This document shows positions 24,621-33,952 of a stretch of DNA of 64,000 nt, in pieces. The stretch spans positions 359,599 through 423,598 of the forward strand of contig JAKLJG010000001.1 of the NCBI GenBank assembly GCA_023151255.1, given 5' to 3'. Within the stretch, counting starts at the first letter, position 1; every line of letters starts with the position of its first letter. The notes beneath the pieces were generated by a model. That model saw only the letters and a program-made list of their open reading frames with translations, did not search any database and was not told where the DNA came from. The stretch comes from Cyclobacteriaceae bacterium. GTDB taxonomy: Bacteria; Bacteroidota; Bacteroidia; Cytophagales; Cyclobacteriaceae. A program made the position numbers and the translations under genes.

Positions 24621-26096
24621 TTAATCCAGAATTGCACTCAGGCTGTCCATAATCATATCCGAAAGCCACAGCGGTGCGATACCAATAATTACAATACCCG
24701 CAATCAGCGTAACCGTGGCCAGTTTTTCGTACCAGGTAGCCGGATGAAATTTAGTATGATCATCATTTTTAACAGGCCCCATCAGCAATGCACCAACCAC
24801 ACGCAGGATATAGACAGCGGTTACTACAATGGAAGAAACTGCAACGATGGTAATAAACCGATGGAACCAATCCGGGTGCTGGAAGGCGCCAACAAAGATG
24901 GTCATCTCGGCCACGAAGCCGCTCAGGCCGGGTAACCCCAACGAAGCAAGGCCGGCAAGTACATAACATACCGATAGGAACGGCAGTACTTTCATCAGTC
25001 CGCCCATTTCATGCACAATACGCGTATGGGTGCGTGAATACAACATACCAATCAAGGCAAAGAAGAGGGCTGTCATTAACCCGTGGGAGATCATCTGTAT
25101 AACCGCACCAGTGGTTGCGGTTTTATTGAGCATCAGTAGTCCGAATAATACCAATCCACAGTGGCTTACCGATGAGTAGGCATTGATATATTTTAAATCG
25201 GTTTGCGCAATTACACCCAATGCGCCATAGATAACTGATATAGATGTGAGTATTAGAAAAATCCAGGCCAGTTCATTGGCGGCCTGGGGCATCAGCCAGA
25301 TGGCCACTTTCAGGCAACCATAACCGCCAAGTTTCATCAGCACCCCCGCATGCAGCATGGATACTGCGGTAGGGGCCGAACTATGGCCGTCAGGTGACCA
25401 GGTATGAAACGGAAACAAGGCACCGATTACACCAAAGCCTATGAACGTGAGCGGGAAAAATATCCGCTGCATGTTCATGGAAAAAGTTTGACCGGCCAGT
25501 TCAAGGATGTTGAAGCTATGATGCCCATTACTATCGGAGTTGAAGTAGATGCCGAGAATACCCACCACCAGCAAGGCCGATCCGGCCATGAGCATCAGTG
25601 TTAACTTCATGGCGCTGTACTCTTTTTTGCCGCTGCCCCAGATGCCGATAAGCAGGTACATGGGGATGACGGCAAGCTCGAAGAAGAGGAACATTACAAA
25701 CAAATCGAGGGAGATGAAAAACCCGAACACCCCTGTGGCCAGTACAATCAGCGAAATGAAAAATTCCTTGTACTGATCTTCAACCTCCCAGCTTGCAAAA
25801 ATGCCGGTGAAGATGACAATGGCGGTAAGCACAATCATGGCCACCGAAATACCATCTACGCCAATGTCAAAAGAAATGTTCAGGCTGTTGTACCACGGAA
25901 ACCGCTGATAGAACACAACCGGCTCTGTGTTTCCCGATGCGCGTTCGGCCAGAAAAACATAGAGCAGGTAAAGCGATTGCACAAGTTGAATACTCATGCC
26001 GGCTGCAGCCATAACCTTAACCTGCTTTGAGTTTTTTGCAAACACAATAGCGAGGGCAGTAAGGGTTGGAACGAGTATGAGGGCAATCAATAGCAT
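24621..26096 (-). CDS. nuoM: Complex I subunit NuoM (antiporter-like)
   Basis: This is a 491-residue polytopic protein with the Mrp-type antiporter fold. Recognisable segments are FLFFELAVIPMYLLIGIWG (about 134-152, with the conserved Glu), FPFHTWSPDGHSSAPTAVS (about 223-241) and YSSVSHCGLVLFG. GLPGLSGFVAEMTIF is the NuoM-specific C-terminal signature. It pumps protons as part of the membrane arm. It lies 3 bases downstream of nuoL. Confidence 0.96.
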   Translation of the reverse strand: MLLIALILVPTLTALAIVFAKNSKQVKVMAAAGMSIQLVQSLYLLYVFLAERASGNTEPVVFYQRFPWYNSLNISFDIGVDGISVAMIVLTAIVIFTGIFASWEVEDQYKEFFISLIVLATGVFGFFISLDLFVMFLFFELAVIPMYLLIGIWGSGKKEYSAMKLTLMLMAGSALLVVGILGIYFNSDSNGHHSFNILELAGQTFSMNMQRIFFPLTFIGFGVIGALFPFHTWSPDGHSSAPTAVSMLHAGVLMKLGGYGCLKVAIWLMPQAANELAWIFLILTSISVIYGALGVIAQTDLKYINAYSSVSHCGLVLFGLLMLNKTATTGAVIQMISHGLMTALFFALIGMLYSRTHTRIVHEMGGLMKVLPFLSVCYVLAGLASLGLPGLSGFVAEMTIFVGAFQHPDWFHRFITIVAVSSIVVTAVYILRVVGALLMGPVKNDDHTKFHPATWYEKLATVTLIAGIVIIGIAPLWLSDMIMDSLSAILD

Positions 26097-26099
26097 GAC

Positions 26100-28004
26100 C
26101 TAGCTGTATGTATAGAGTACGACCAATACGATTAGAATAACACCCGATAAAAAGATATACGCATATTTCTGCAACTGACCCGACTGGAATTCCTTCAATT
26201 CTGCAGAAATCCAATTGGTTGCGGTAGCTGTAAGATCCATAAAGCCGTCAATAATGTGCCGGTCGAACCAGGCCAGCGGTTGGGATACCAGGTTGAAGAT
26301 TATCCGCTTTGTGATGAAAAGATAAATCTCATCGATATAAAACTTGCGGTAAATGGTTTGATACAATCCGCCAAGGCGAGCAGCAATTGTATCCGGTATT
26401 TCTGATTTCCTTTTGTAGAATAACCAGGCAATGGTAATTCCGGCTAATGCTACGGCTGTGGAAATAACAGCAACGTTCAGATGAACATGTGTTTCGAGTG
26501 ATTTTAGATCGGAAGTAACAAAGTTTCCGAATGGTATAAATCCTGCAACCACCGATCCACCAGCAAGAACACTCATCGGTATCAGCATAATGGCAGGCGA
26601 CTCATGCGGTGTATGTGCGTAAGTTCGTTCGTTGTTCCAGAATACCAGAAAATACAGTCTGAACATGTAAAAAGCGGTAAGTGCTGCAGCCAGCGTGGCT
26701 ATACCAAAGTAAACGGTATGCGATGCCAGCGCAGCGGTAAGAATTTCATCTTTACTGAAGAATCCCGCAAAGGGTGGAATACCGGCAATAGCCAGGCAGG
26801 CGATGAGAAATAAAATGTGCGTTACCGGTTGATACTTCCGCAACCCGCCCATCTGGCGGATATCATTAGCTTGCAGGGCATGAATGATGGAGCCGGCACC
26901 AAGAAACAACAGCGCTTTGAAGAAGGCGTGTGTGAACAAATGAAACATGGATGCCGTAAACCCAAGTCCTTCATGGCCGTAACCGGAAACACCAAGGGCG
27001 AGCATCATGTACCCGATTTGCGACATGGTGGAGAATGCCAGTATCCGCTTAATATCGGTTTGCGTGCAGGCAATGATAGCGGCAAACAACAAGGTAAAAG
27101 CGCCAATGAAAGCAACTACATCCAACGCTGCGGGCGCATGAAACACAACTACCGGAAACATGCGGGCCACCAGAAAAACACCGGCTACCACCATAGTGGC
27201 GGCATGGATCAGAGCCGATACAGGCGTTGGGCCTTCCATGGCATCGGGCAACCAGATGTGCAACGGAAACATAGCCGACTTACCGGCCCCGCCCATGAAG
27301 ATCAATACCACCGCCCAAGTAAGCACCGAGATGCCCATAAAGGATATGCCGGTCATCGAAATGATGGCCGGATTTTCGGGATTGGTAATGGTGATAAAGT
27401 CGAATGTACCGGTGTAATAGGAAAGGATCAGGATGCCCACCAGAAAACCGAAGTCGGCAAAGCGGGTTACGATGAACGCTTTTTTTGCTGCTGCAACCGC
27501 TTCGGGTTTGTTGTAGTAGTAGCCGATAAGCAGGTAGGATGAGACACCCACCAGTTCCCAGAACATATACATCTGAAACAAGTTGGTCGCTACCACCAGG
27601 CCCAGCATACTGAAACTGAATAAGGAAAGGAACGCGAAGTATCGCACAAAACCTTTTTCACCCTGCATGTAACCGAGGCTGTACACAAATACCATCAGCG
27701 AAACGGTGGTAATTACCACCAGCATCATTACTGAGATGGGGTCGAGCAGGATGCCCATATCAACCTGCAGTGTCTCGGTGAACCGGAGCCAGGTTATGTT
27801 GACGACAAGTTGCCTTATATAGGGTTCGGATTGTAAGAAGTAGCTAACCGCAGTTTGCCATGATAGTATTGTTGAGATACCAATGGCGATTACCGCAAGC
27901 CACCCGGCTGTTTTGTGGGGAAGTTTATTGCTTAACAAACCGTTAATAACAAAGGCTGCGAAAGGCAACAGGATGATGAATATGGTCAAGGTCGGATTCA
28001 TCAA
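26100..28004 (-). CDS. nuoL: Complex I subunit NuoL (antiporter-like)
   Basis: This is a 634-residue membrane-arm subunit. MFWELVGVSSYLLIGYYY (about 149-166) carries the conserved Glu. PLHIWLPDAMEGPTPVSALIHAATMV (about 249-274) is the hallmark of NuoL/ND5, and STMSQIGYMMLALG and GIPPFAGFFSKDEIL follow. The C-terminal lateral amphipathic helix that braces the membrane arm is expected after about residue 540. The start overlaps the nuoK stop by 4 bases. Confidence 0.96.
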   Translation of the reverse strand: MMNPTLTIFIILLPFAAFVINGLLSNKLPHKTAGWLAVIAIGISTILSWQTAVSYFLQSEPYIRQLVVNITWLRFTETLQVDMGILLDPISVMMLVVITTVSLMVFVYSLGYMQGEKGFVRYFAFLSLFSFSMLGLVVATNLFQMYMFWELVGVSSYLLIGYYYNKPEAVAAAKKAFIVTRFADFGFLVGILILSYYTGTFDFITITNPENPAIISMTGISFMGISVLTWAVVLIFMGGAGKSAMFPLHIWLPDAMEGPTPVSALIHAATMVVAGVFLVARMFPVVVFHAPAALDVVAFIGAFTLLFAAIIACTQTDIKRILAFSTMSQIGYMMLALGVSGYGHEGLGFTASMFHLFTHAFFKALLFLGAGSIIHALQANDIRQMGGLRKYQPVTHILFLIACLAIAGIPPFAGFFSKDEILTAALASHTVYFGIATLAAALTAFYMFRLYFLVFWNNERTYAHTPHESPAIMLIPMSVLAGGSVVAGFIPFGNFVTSDLKSLETHVHLNVAVISTAVALAGITIAWLFYKRKSEIPDTIAARLGGLYQTIYRKFYIDEIYLFITKRIIFNLVSQPLAWFDRHIIDGFMDLTATATNWISAELKEFQSGQLQKYAYIFLSGVILIVLVVLYTYS

Positions 28005-28318
28005 TATTTCATTTTGTCAACTTCCTCCACATCAATGGAGCGGATGTTACGGTACAGGTTAATGAATATGGCGATGGCTACTGCGGCTTCGGCAGCTGCT
28101 ATGGCAATGATAAACAGCGCAAAGAAGTGGCCGTTAATACCCGATGGGTACAGGTACCGGTCGAAGGCTACAAAGTTGATGTTCACTGCATTAAGCATCA
28201 GTTCAACACCGATTAACATCGTCACTAAATTTTTCCGCGTAAGAAAGCCGTACGCACCGATGAAAAACATCAGCGATGAAACGCTAAGCACATGCGATAA
28301 AGGAACCTGGTCAATCAT
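28001..28318 (-). CDS. nuoK: Complex I subunit NuoK
   Basis: This is a 105-residue protein with three membrane helices. The two buried glutamates of the proton path are visible in LIGVELMLNAVNINFVAF (about 35-52) and IAAAEAAVAIAIFINLYR (about 73-90). It overlaps its neighbours nuoJ and nuoL by 4 bases on each side. Confidence 0.96.
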   Translation of the reverse strand: MIDQVPLSHVLSVSSLMFFIGAYGFLTRKNLVTMLIGVELMLNAVNINFVAFDRYLYPSGINGHFFALFIIAIAAAEAAVAIAIFINLYRNIRSIDVEEVDKMKY

Positions 28319-28830
28319 GATGCAGGAGGGTTTCGTTTAGCAATAACAATGGCGCCAACCAGCGCAGCTAATAAAAGAATACTGATTACCTCGAACGGCA
28401 ATACATATCCCCCCTCACCATATGCCAGCATGCGTTCGCCAATCAGGCCAACGGTGGCATCTGCGAAAGTGCCTGTACCGGTTGTAAAGGATTGGGCAGT
28501 AAGTACATAAGTCGTTATAGCAAATCCCACTGCTGTTAAACTAAACGTTGCACTAATCTTGCTCCAGCGTGGAAGCTCAAGCTTCTCATTGATATGCGTG
28601 GTAAGCAGGATGGAAAAAATAATTAGCACCACTATGCCGCCTGCATACACAATCAGTTGAACGGCTGCCAGAAAATAGTAATCAACCATAAAATAGATGG
28701 CAGCCGTGCCTCCAAGTGCAAACAGCAGGTAAACCGCAGCCCGTAAAATTCTGCGGGCGGTTACTGCAGCTATGGCCGACAGGATCATAACGGCCGATAA
28801 AATATAAAATATAAGTGCGCTGGTTCCCAT
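28315..28830 (-). CDS. nuoJ: Complex I subunit NuoJ
   Basis: This is a 171-residue protein with five membrane helices. LIVYAGGIVVLIIFSILLT (about 59-77) is the conserved third helix of NuoJ/ND6. It overlaps nuoI by one base upstream and nuoK by 4 bases downstream. Length is usual for the family. Confidence 0.95.
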   Translation of the reverse strand: MGTSALIFYILSAVMILSAIAAVTARRILRAAVYLLFALGGTAAIYFMVDYYFLAAVQLIVYAGGIVVLIIFSILLTTHINEKLELPRWSKISATFSLTAVGFAITTYVLTAQSFTTGTGTFADATVGLIGERMLAYGEGGYVLPFEVISILLLAALVGAIVIAKRNPPAS

Positions 28831-29306
28831 TATTTTATTCCATCCATAATTTTTGATCCCGGCTTATTTAAAATCTTGGTGAGCTTCGACCGGTCGAACA
28901 CGGCATGCTCAAAGGTGTTGGCCATCTTAATGGCATCGGTGGGGCAGGCCGGTATGCAGAGCCCGCACATGGTGCACATTTGCAGATGGTAAACGAATTT
29001 ATCGAGCGCTTTTACTTTTCTTCCGTCAACATCCACTTTCTTATGGATGATCTCAATCGTGCCGTTAGGGCACGCCACTTCGCAGGCCGAGCAGCCCGTG
29101 CAGCGGTGTTCATTTTTTTCATCGTGAATAAGCACCACCTCGCCCCGGAAGCGTTCGAACATTTTTAAGGTATCGCGGTTTTCGGGGTATTGCTGGGTGA
29201 TGATTTCTTTCGGGTGAGTAATGTAATGCCCCGTTACCCGCAGGCCGGTTATGAGCGAACGCAGCCCGAAGTAGATTTCTTTGAAATAGTTTACAACACT
29301 TTTCAT
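28830..29306 (-). CDS. nuoI: Complex I subunit NuoI (two [4Fe-4S] clusters N6a/N6b)
   Basis: This is a 158-residue peripheral ferredoxin-like subunit. Its two cluster motifs, CTGCSACEVACP (about 68-79) and CTMCGLCIPACP (about 112-123), ligate N6a and N6b, which pass electrons to NuoB. In this operon there is no NuoE/F/G module to feed it, so NuoI or the neighbouring surface is a plausible docking point for a soluble ferredoxin. It sits 38 bases downstream of nuoH, the largest gap in the operon. Confidence 0.95.
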   Translation of the reverse strand: MKSVVNYFKEIYFGLRSLITGLRVTGHYITHPKEIITQQYPENRDTLKMFERFRGEVVLIHDEKNEHRCTGCSACEVACPNGTIEIIHKKVDVDGRKVKALDKFVYHLQMCTMCGLCIPACPTDAIKMANTFEHAVFDRSKLTKILNKPGSKIMDGIK

Positions 29307-29344
29307 TCGCCTTTCGACTAATGTCTTGAGTCTTCGTCTTAAGT

Positions 29345-30430
29345 TTAAAAATGCCAGCCCACCAGCCCGATAAAGGCCATTACTAAGATGTTTACCAGGT
29401 TAATGGGCAATAAATATTTCCACTCCAACGTCAGCAACTGGTCGATGCGTAGCCGCGGGAACGTCCAGCGGAACCACATCATCAGAAAAATCATAAACGA
29501 AACTTTTCCAAAAAACCAGAAGATCGGGGGGATGTAATCCATGATGGCGTTAAAGCCCTGCCAGTTGCCGATGTGCAGCGGCATCCAGCCGCCCAGAAAA
29601 ACAGTAGCACCAATGGCCGAAACTATAAACATATTGGCAAATTCGGCCAGAAAGAAGAAGGCAAACTTCATCCCTGAATATTCAGTATGAAAGCCGGCCG
29701 TCAGTTCCGATTCGGCCTCGGCCAGGTCAAACGGTCCGCGGTTGGTTTCGGCTGTGCTGGCTATTAAAAAAATCAGAAACGCAATCATGGCTGGGATGTG
29801 TCCTTTAAAGATCCACCAGCCATCGGCCTGCGATTCAACAATTACGCTGAGTTGCAAGCTGCCGGTAAGCACAACAATGGTCAGCAGCGAAAGCGCCACC
29901 GAAAGTTCGTAGCTGATGATTTGTGCACCTGCCCGCATGGCCCCGATTAATGAGTACTTGTTGTTGGATGACCAGCCGGCTAACAGAATACCAATAACAC
30001 CTAACGATGAAACGGCTGCTACGTAAAGAATGCCTATGTCAAAATCCAACGCCTGCAATCCCTTGGCAAAGGGCAGGGCGGCCATTGCCATGAATGCGGC
30101 TATCATTATAATATAAGGAGCCAGGTTAAACAGAAACCGGTCGGCTTCTCTGTTAATGACGGGCTCCTTCATCAGTAGTTTAATTACATCGGCAATGGTT
30201 TGCGCGGTACCCCATTTGCCTACGCGCATGGGGCCGAGGCGTTGCTGAAAGAAGGCGCTGACTTTCCGTTCGGCATATACCAGCACCAGTCCCAGCACGG
30301 CAAAAAACAACATGAAGGCAATGCCAACCAGGATCATTTCGGTGATCAGCACGCCATTCGGAGAAAGGAAAGATGAAAGCCACTCGTGTATGGCGCTGGT
30401 CAGGTAAGAAAAATCGTACAGTGCTTTCAT
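29345..30430 (-). CDS. nuoH: Complex I subunit NuoH
   Basis: This is a 361-residue protein with eight membrane helices, the quinone-site subunit linking both arms. Conserved segments are AERKVSAFFQQRLGPMRVG (about 53-71), GSTAETNRGPFDL-type sequence seen here as ASTAETNRGPFDLAEAESEL (about 223-242) and EYSGMKFAFFFLAEF. The start overlaps the nuoD stop by 4 bases. In standard operons nuoE, nuoF and nuoG lie between these two genes; here the overlap leaves no room for them. Confidence 0.96.
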   Translation of the reverse strand: MKALYDFSYLTSAIHEWLSSFLSPNGVLITEMILVGIAFMLFFAVLGLVLVYAERKVSAFFQQRLGPMRVGKWGTAQTIADVIKLLMKEPVINREADRFLFNLAPYIIMIAAFMAMAALPFAKGLQALDFDIGILYVAAVSSLGVIGILLAGWSSNNKYSLIGAMRAGAQIISYELSVALSLLTIVVLTGSLQLSVIVESQADGWWIFKGHIPAMIAFLIFLIASTAETNRGPFDLAEAESELTAGFHTEYSGMKFAFFFLAEFANMFIVSAIGATVFLGGWMPLHIGNWQGFNAIMDYIPPIFWFFGKVSFMIFLMMWFRWTFPRLRIDQLLTLEWKYLLPINLVNILVMAFIGLVGWHF

Positions 30431-31545
30431 CGGTCAATATCGGGTATTACTAAATCAATGGTTGACATGATGGCCACCAGGTCGGCAATCTTGCAGCCGC
30501 GCGCCATATGGTCCAGTGCCGAGAGGTTGCTGAAGCCGGGCGACCGGAATTTTAAGCGATACGGACTTTTCTGTCCTTCGCTGATGATGTACACACCAAA
30601 CTCCCCGCGGGCTGTTTCAACTTTTTGATACCACTCGCCTTTCGGCAGTTTGATAACCGCTTTGGTCGGAGCTTTAAAAGGCCCTTCAGGAATGTTATCA
30701 ATTAGCTGCTCTATAATCGAAAGCGACTCCCACATCTCTGCAATACGGCATTGATACCGTGCAAAGCAGTCGCCTTCGGTGCGAAGGATTTCTTTAAACT
30801 GTACCCTATCGTAAGCGCTGTACGGATAGTGCTTGCGCACATCGCACGAAAAGCCCGAGGCCCTGCCGGTTGGCCCGGTTACGCCAAATGAAATCGCATC
30901 TTCTTTTGATAGTTTACCAATGCCGATGGTGCGTTCGCGGAAGATGACGTTATTGGAAAGCAGGTCATCGTATTCGGGCAGTTTCTTTTTAAAGTAGGTT
31001 ACAAAATCTTTGGTGCGCTTCTGAAAATTCGGATGAATGTCAAACATCAGTCCGCCCGGCACATTGTAGTTCATGGTGAGGCGTGCGCCACAGGTTTCTT
31101 CAAAAATGTCGGTAATCAGTTCACGGTCGCGAAAGCCGTAAAGGAAAGTAGTAATTGCACCCAGGTCCATACCCATTACGCCCCACCACAACTGGTGCGA
31201 TGAGAGTCGAGTCAGTTCACCGATGATGGTGCGGATAACTTTTACGCGCTCAGGGATTTCAACCTGCAAACCCATTTCCACGGCCAGGCATACCGCCTCG
31301 TTGTTAATGTGGCAGGAGAGGTAGTCCATCCGGTCGGTCAGGTGCACAATCTGCTGGTAACTATCATGCTCGCACATTTTTTCGATGGAGCGGTGAATGT
31401 ACCCGATGTGGGGTTCTACTTTGCGAATAATCTCACCATCAAGTGAAAGCACCAGGCGCAGCACGCCATGTGTGGATGGATGCTGCGGACCCATGTTAAT
31501 GAAGTACTCCTGTGACTCCAGCGCGGTGGTGATAGTTTCTTCCAT
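30427..31545 (-). CDS. nuoD: Complex I subunit NuoD (49-kDa type)
   Basis: This is a 372-residue hydrogenase-like subunit that forms the quinone pocket with NuoB. INMGPQHPSTHGVLRLVL (about 16-33) contains the conserved quinone-site His. HIGYIHRSIEKM, GVTGPTGRASG and the C-terminal SIDLVIPDIDR-like end (here STIDLVIPDIDR) follow. It is separate from NuoC, not fused, and its start overlaps the nuoC stop by one base. Confidence 0.96.
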   Translation of the reverse strand: MEETITTALESQEYFINMGPQHPSTHGVLRLVLSLDGEIIRKVEPHIGYIHRSIEKMCEHDSYQQIVHLTDRMDYLSCHINNEAVCLAVEMGLQVEIPERVKVIRTIIGELTRLSSHQLWWGVMGMDLGAITTFLYGFRDRELITDIFEETCGARLTMNYNVPGGLMFDIHPNFQKRTKDFVTYFKKKLPEYDDLLSNNVIFRERTIGIGKLSKEDAISFGVTGPTGRASGFSCDVRKHYPYSAYDRVQFKEILRTEGDCFARYQCRIAEMWESLSIIEQLIDNIPEGPFKAPTKAVIKLPKGEWYQKVETARGEFGVYIISEGQKSPYRLKFRSPGFSNLSALDHMARGCKIADLVAIMSTIDLVIPDIDR

Positions 31546-32003
31546 CAGTACTCAATCATATTTACTTTATCCACATAATCTTTCCGCATGGGGTAACCCA
31601 CCCAGTCATCGGTTAATAACAGCCGTCTTAAATCCGGATGATTTTTAAACACAATGCCATAAAGATCAAAAACCTCGCGTTCATGAAATTCAGCCGTTCG
31701 CCAGATATCAGACACTGTATCGGTTTGTGGATATTCGCGTGTATTGATTTTTGATTTGATGACCACCATGTGATTATGCGTGGTGGACTTCAGGTGATAA
31801 ATCACTTCCATGTGCTGGGGCCAGTCAACCCCGGTAAGGCAAAACAGGTAATCGAATGAAGTTTGAGGATTGGATTTAAGTTCGGAGAGAAGGGAGTGCG
31901 CTTTTTCGGAAAGAACAACGGCCTGCAAAAATTGGGCGCCCTGGCTGATCTCAGCCTCGGGCACCCGTTGTAGGATGAATTCTTTCAGCGCTTCGTTATT
32001 CAT
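31545..32003 (-). CDS. nuoC: Complex I subunit NuoC (30-kDa type)
   Basis: This is a 152-residue peripheral-arm subunit. FHEREVFDLYGIVFKNHPDLRRLLL (about 106-130) is the family signature. DDWVGYPMRKDY follows. It lies between nuoB and nuoD with almost no spacing, as in standard nuo operons. Confidence 0.95.
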   Translation of the reverse strand: MNNEALKEFILQRVPEAEISQGAQFLQAVVLSEKAHSLLSELKSNPQTSFDYLFCLTGVDWPQHMEVIYHLKSTTHNHMVVIKSKINTREYPQTDTVSDIWRTAEFHEREVFDLYGIVFKNHPDLRRLLLTDDWVGYPMRKDYVDKVNMIEY

Positions 32004-32004
32004 A

Positions 32005-32574
32005 TTAGGTAAAGTTTTCCATGGGGTTGCGTGGTTCTGTCACCGACTCACCCCGTATTTTCTTTTGCAGTTGCAAAATACCGTACAGCAAGGCTTCAGG
32101 ACGTGGCGGGCAGCCGGGCACATACACATCAACCGGTATAATGTGATCAGCCCCTTTCACTACTGAATAGGTATTGTAATAAAACGGTCCACCCGAAGTA
32201 GCGCAAGCGCCCATGGCAATTACATATTTCGGGTCGGCCATCTGGTCATATAATCTTTTCAGTACCGGTGCCATTTTATTAACAATGGTTCCGGCAATCA
32301 CAATCAAATCGGCTTGCCGCGGAGTGGCCCGTGCTACTTCAGTACCGAACCGGCTCCAGTCGTGCCGGCTGGCACCGGTGGCCATCATTTCGATGGCGCA
32401 GCAACTGGTGCCGAATACCAGCGGCCACAATGAGTTGGCGCGCGCCCAGTTCACCACATTATCTACCGAAGTGATGACAATGTTGCTTCCCGGCCCACGA
32501 ACAACCTGGCCGGGAAAATCTTTCAGCAGTTCTTCATGTTGCTGTGGGCTTATGGTGTTTTGGTTTACTCCCAT
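32005..32574 (-). CDS. nuoB: Complex I subunit NuoB (cluster N2)
   Basis: This is a 189-residue subunit holding the terminal [4Fe-4S] cluster N2. Its four ligands are the double cysteine in [11 protein letters not shown] (about 54-64) and the single cysteines in GACATSGG and [24 protein letters not shown] lies between them. It passes electrons to quinone. Its start overlaps the nuoA 3' end by 10 bases. Confidence 0.96.
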   Translation of the reverse strand: MGVNQNTISPQQHEELLKDFPGQVVRGPGSNIVITSVDNVVNWARANSLWPLVFGTSCCAIEMMATGASRHDWSRFGTEVARATPRQADLIVIAGTIVNKMAPVLKRLYDQMADPKYVIAMGACATSGGPFYYNTYSVVKGADHIIPVDVYVPGCPPRPEALLYGILQLQKKIRGESVTEPRNPMENFT

Positions 32575-32915
32575 GTTAATGCTTTCTTTTTCCAGGCGTA
32601 CAACAGCCCTAAACCCAATACAAGGAAGAATATCACAATCTCAATAAAGGCAGCAAGCCCAACCTGCCGCATGGCAACGGCCCACGGAAAGATGAAAACC
32701 GTTTCCACATCAAAGATTAAAAAGATAATAGCAAAAAGGTAGTAGCCTACGCGGAACTGAATCCACGATGTTCCCTTTGTAGGGATGCCGCATTCGTAGG
32801 GTTCATCCTTCTGCAGGTTTATTGATTTAGGTGCCACCAGGTTCGAAACCAAAATACCTGCTCCCACCATAATGATGGCGCAAATAAAAAATATCACCAA
32901 TGCTTCGCTACCCAT
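32565..32915 (-). CDS. nuoA: Complex I subunit NuoA
   Basis: This is a 116-residue protein with three membrane helices. [11 protein letters not shown] (about 38-48) and [16 protein letters not shown] (about 65-80) are the ND3/NuoA signatures. It starts 2 bases after the korB stop, which ties complex I to the 2-oxoacid:ferredoxin oxidoreductase genes in one transcript. Confidence 0.96.
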   Translation of the reverse strand: MGSEALVIFFICAIIMVGAGILVSNLVAPKSINLQKDEPYECGIPTKGTSWIQFRVGYYLFAIIFLIFDVETVFIFPWAVAMRQVGLAAFIEIVIFFLVLGLGLLYAWKKKALTWE

Positions 32916-32917
32916 GC

Positions 32918-33949
32918 CTATTTAATTTCCCATGTTTCGCCACTCTTCAGCAGGTCGTCAACCGAGTGGTATTTAGCATTTTTGGTAATTTTTTCCCGCT
33001 CTTCGGCAATGGCCTCATCGTACGTTTTAGCACGCACTTCGCGGATAACGCCCAGCGCCATGGGGAAGTGCGGAGGGGCCATGCGGGCCAGCATTAAATG
33101 CAGGGTAGGATCCTCAGCGTGTGCATCGTGTACCAGTATATCCTTTTCGGTGATGCCATTTTCGCCCAGCGTTACCACCTCCAGTTTAAGCCCATTCAGG
33201 CGGATGCCTTTTTTATTTTCTTTTCCGAACAGCAGGGGTTGACCGTGCTTTACATGCAATTGAAAGTCATCGCGGTTTTCACGAGCCGTTACCGCAGCAT
33301 GAGCATCATCGTTAAAGATGACGCAGTTTTGTAATACCTCCACCAGCGAGGTGCCCATGTGCTTGGCTGCATGCACAAATATTTCGGTCATCAGTTTAGG
33401 GTTGGTGTCGATGGTGCGGGCATAAAAAGTTCCTTGCGCCCCGATAACCAGTTCAGCGGCATGGAACGGCCGCTCGATGCTACCATACGGGGTTGACTTG
33501 GTAACCAGCCCGGTGGGTGAGGTGGGCGAGTATTGCCCCTTGGTCAGTCCGTAAATTTCATTATTAAAAAGAATGATGTTGATGTCAATGTTTCTGCGCA
33601 GGGCGTGGATAAAATGATTTCCGCCAATGGCCATGGCATCGCCATCGCCTTGAATTTCCCACACACTGAGTTTCGGGTTGGCCAGTTTAACACCTGTAGC
33701 CACGGCCGGTCCGCGGCCGTGGATGGTATGAAAGCCGTAGGTGTTCATGTAATACGGAAAACGCGCAGCACACCCGATGCCTGAAATAAACACCACATTT
33801 TCGCGTGGGATGTTTAATTGAGGCAATGCGTTGGTCATGGCTGATAGTATCGAGTAGTCGCCACAACCGGGGCACCAGCGCACCAACTGGTCGCTTTCAA
33901 AATCCTTTTTGGTAAGTTTTTGTTGCGGTATATCGATGGTGTTTTCCAT
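32918..33949 (-). CDS. korB: 2-oxoglutarate (2-oxoacid):ferredoxin oxidoreductase, beta subunit
   Basis: This is a 343-residue thiamine-diphosphate subunit. VRWCPGCGDYSIL (about 23-35) is the N-terminal signature, and GDGDAMAIGGNHFIHALRRN (about 100-119) and FNNEIYGLTKGQYSPTS bind thiamine diphosphate and Mg. The short [4Fe-4S]-binding cysteines of the family are in WCPGCG and FISGIGCAAR. Sequence style matches KorB, oxidising 2-oxoglutarate with CoA to succinyl-CoA and reduced ferredoxin; other 2-oxoacids are not excluded. It begins 3 bases after korA. Confidence 0.92.
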   Translation of the reverse strand: MENTIDIPQQKLTKKDFESDQLVRWCPGCGDYSILSAMTNALPQLNIPRENVVFISGIGCAARFPYYMNTYGFHTIHGRGPAVATGVKLANPKLSVWEIQGDGDAMAIGGNHFIHALRRNIDINIILFNNEIYGLTKGQYSPTSPTGLVTKSTPYGSIERPFHAAELVIGAQGTFYARTIDTNPKLMTEIFVHAAKHMGTSLVEVLQNCVIFNDDAHAAVTARENRDDFQLHVKHGQPLLFGKENKKGIRLNGLKLEVVTLGENGITEKDILVHDAHAEDPTLHLMLARMAPPHFPMALGVIREVRAKTYDEAIAEEREKITKNAKYHSVDDLLKSGETWEIK

Positions 33950-33952
33950 GTG

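Noticed and set aside
24321-24935. Plus-strand frame of 204 codons
   Set aside because: Antisense to the nuoN/nuoM junction and without recognisable sequence features.
26817-27542. Long plus-strand frame of 241 codons
   Set aside because: It lies wholly antisense to nuoL, is full of unusual His/Lys/Gln runs with no domain, and mirrors the coding frame of a well-supported gene.
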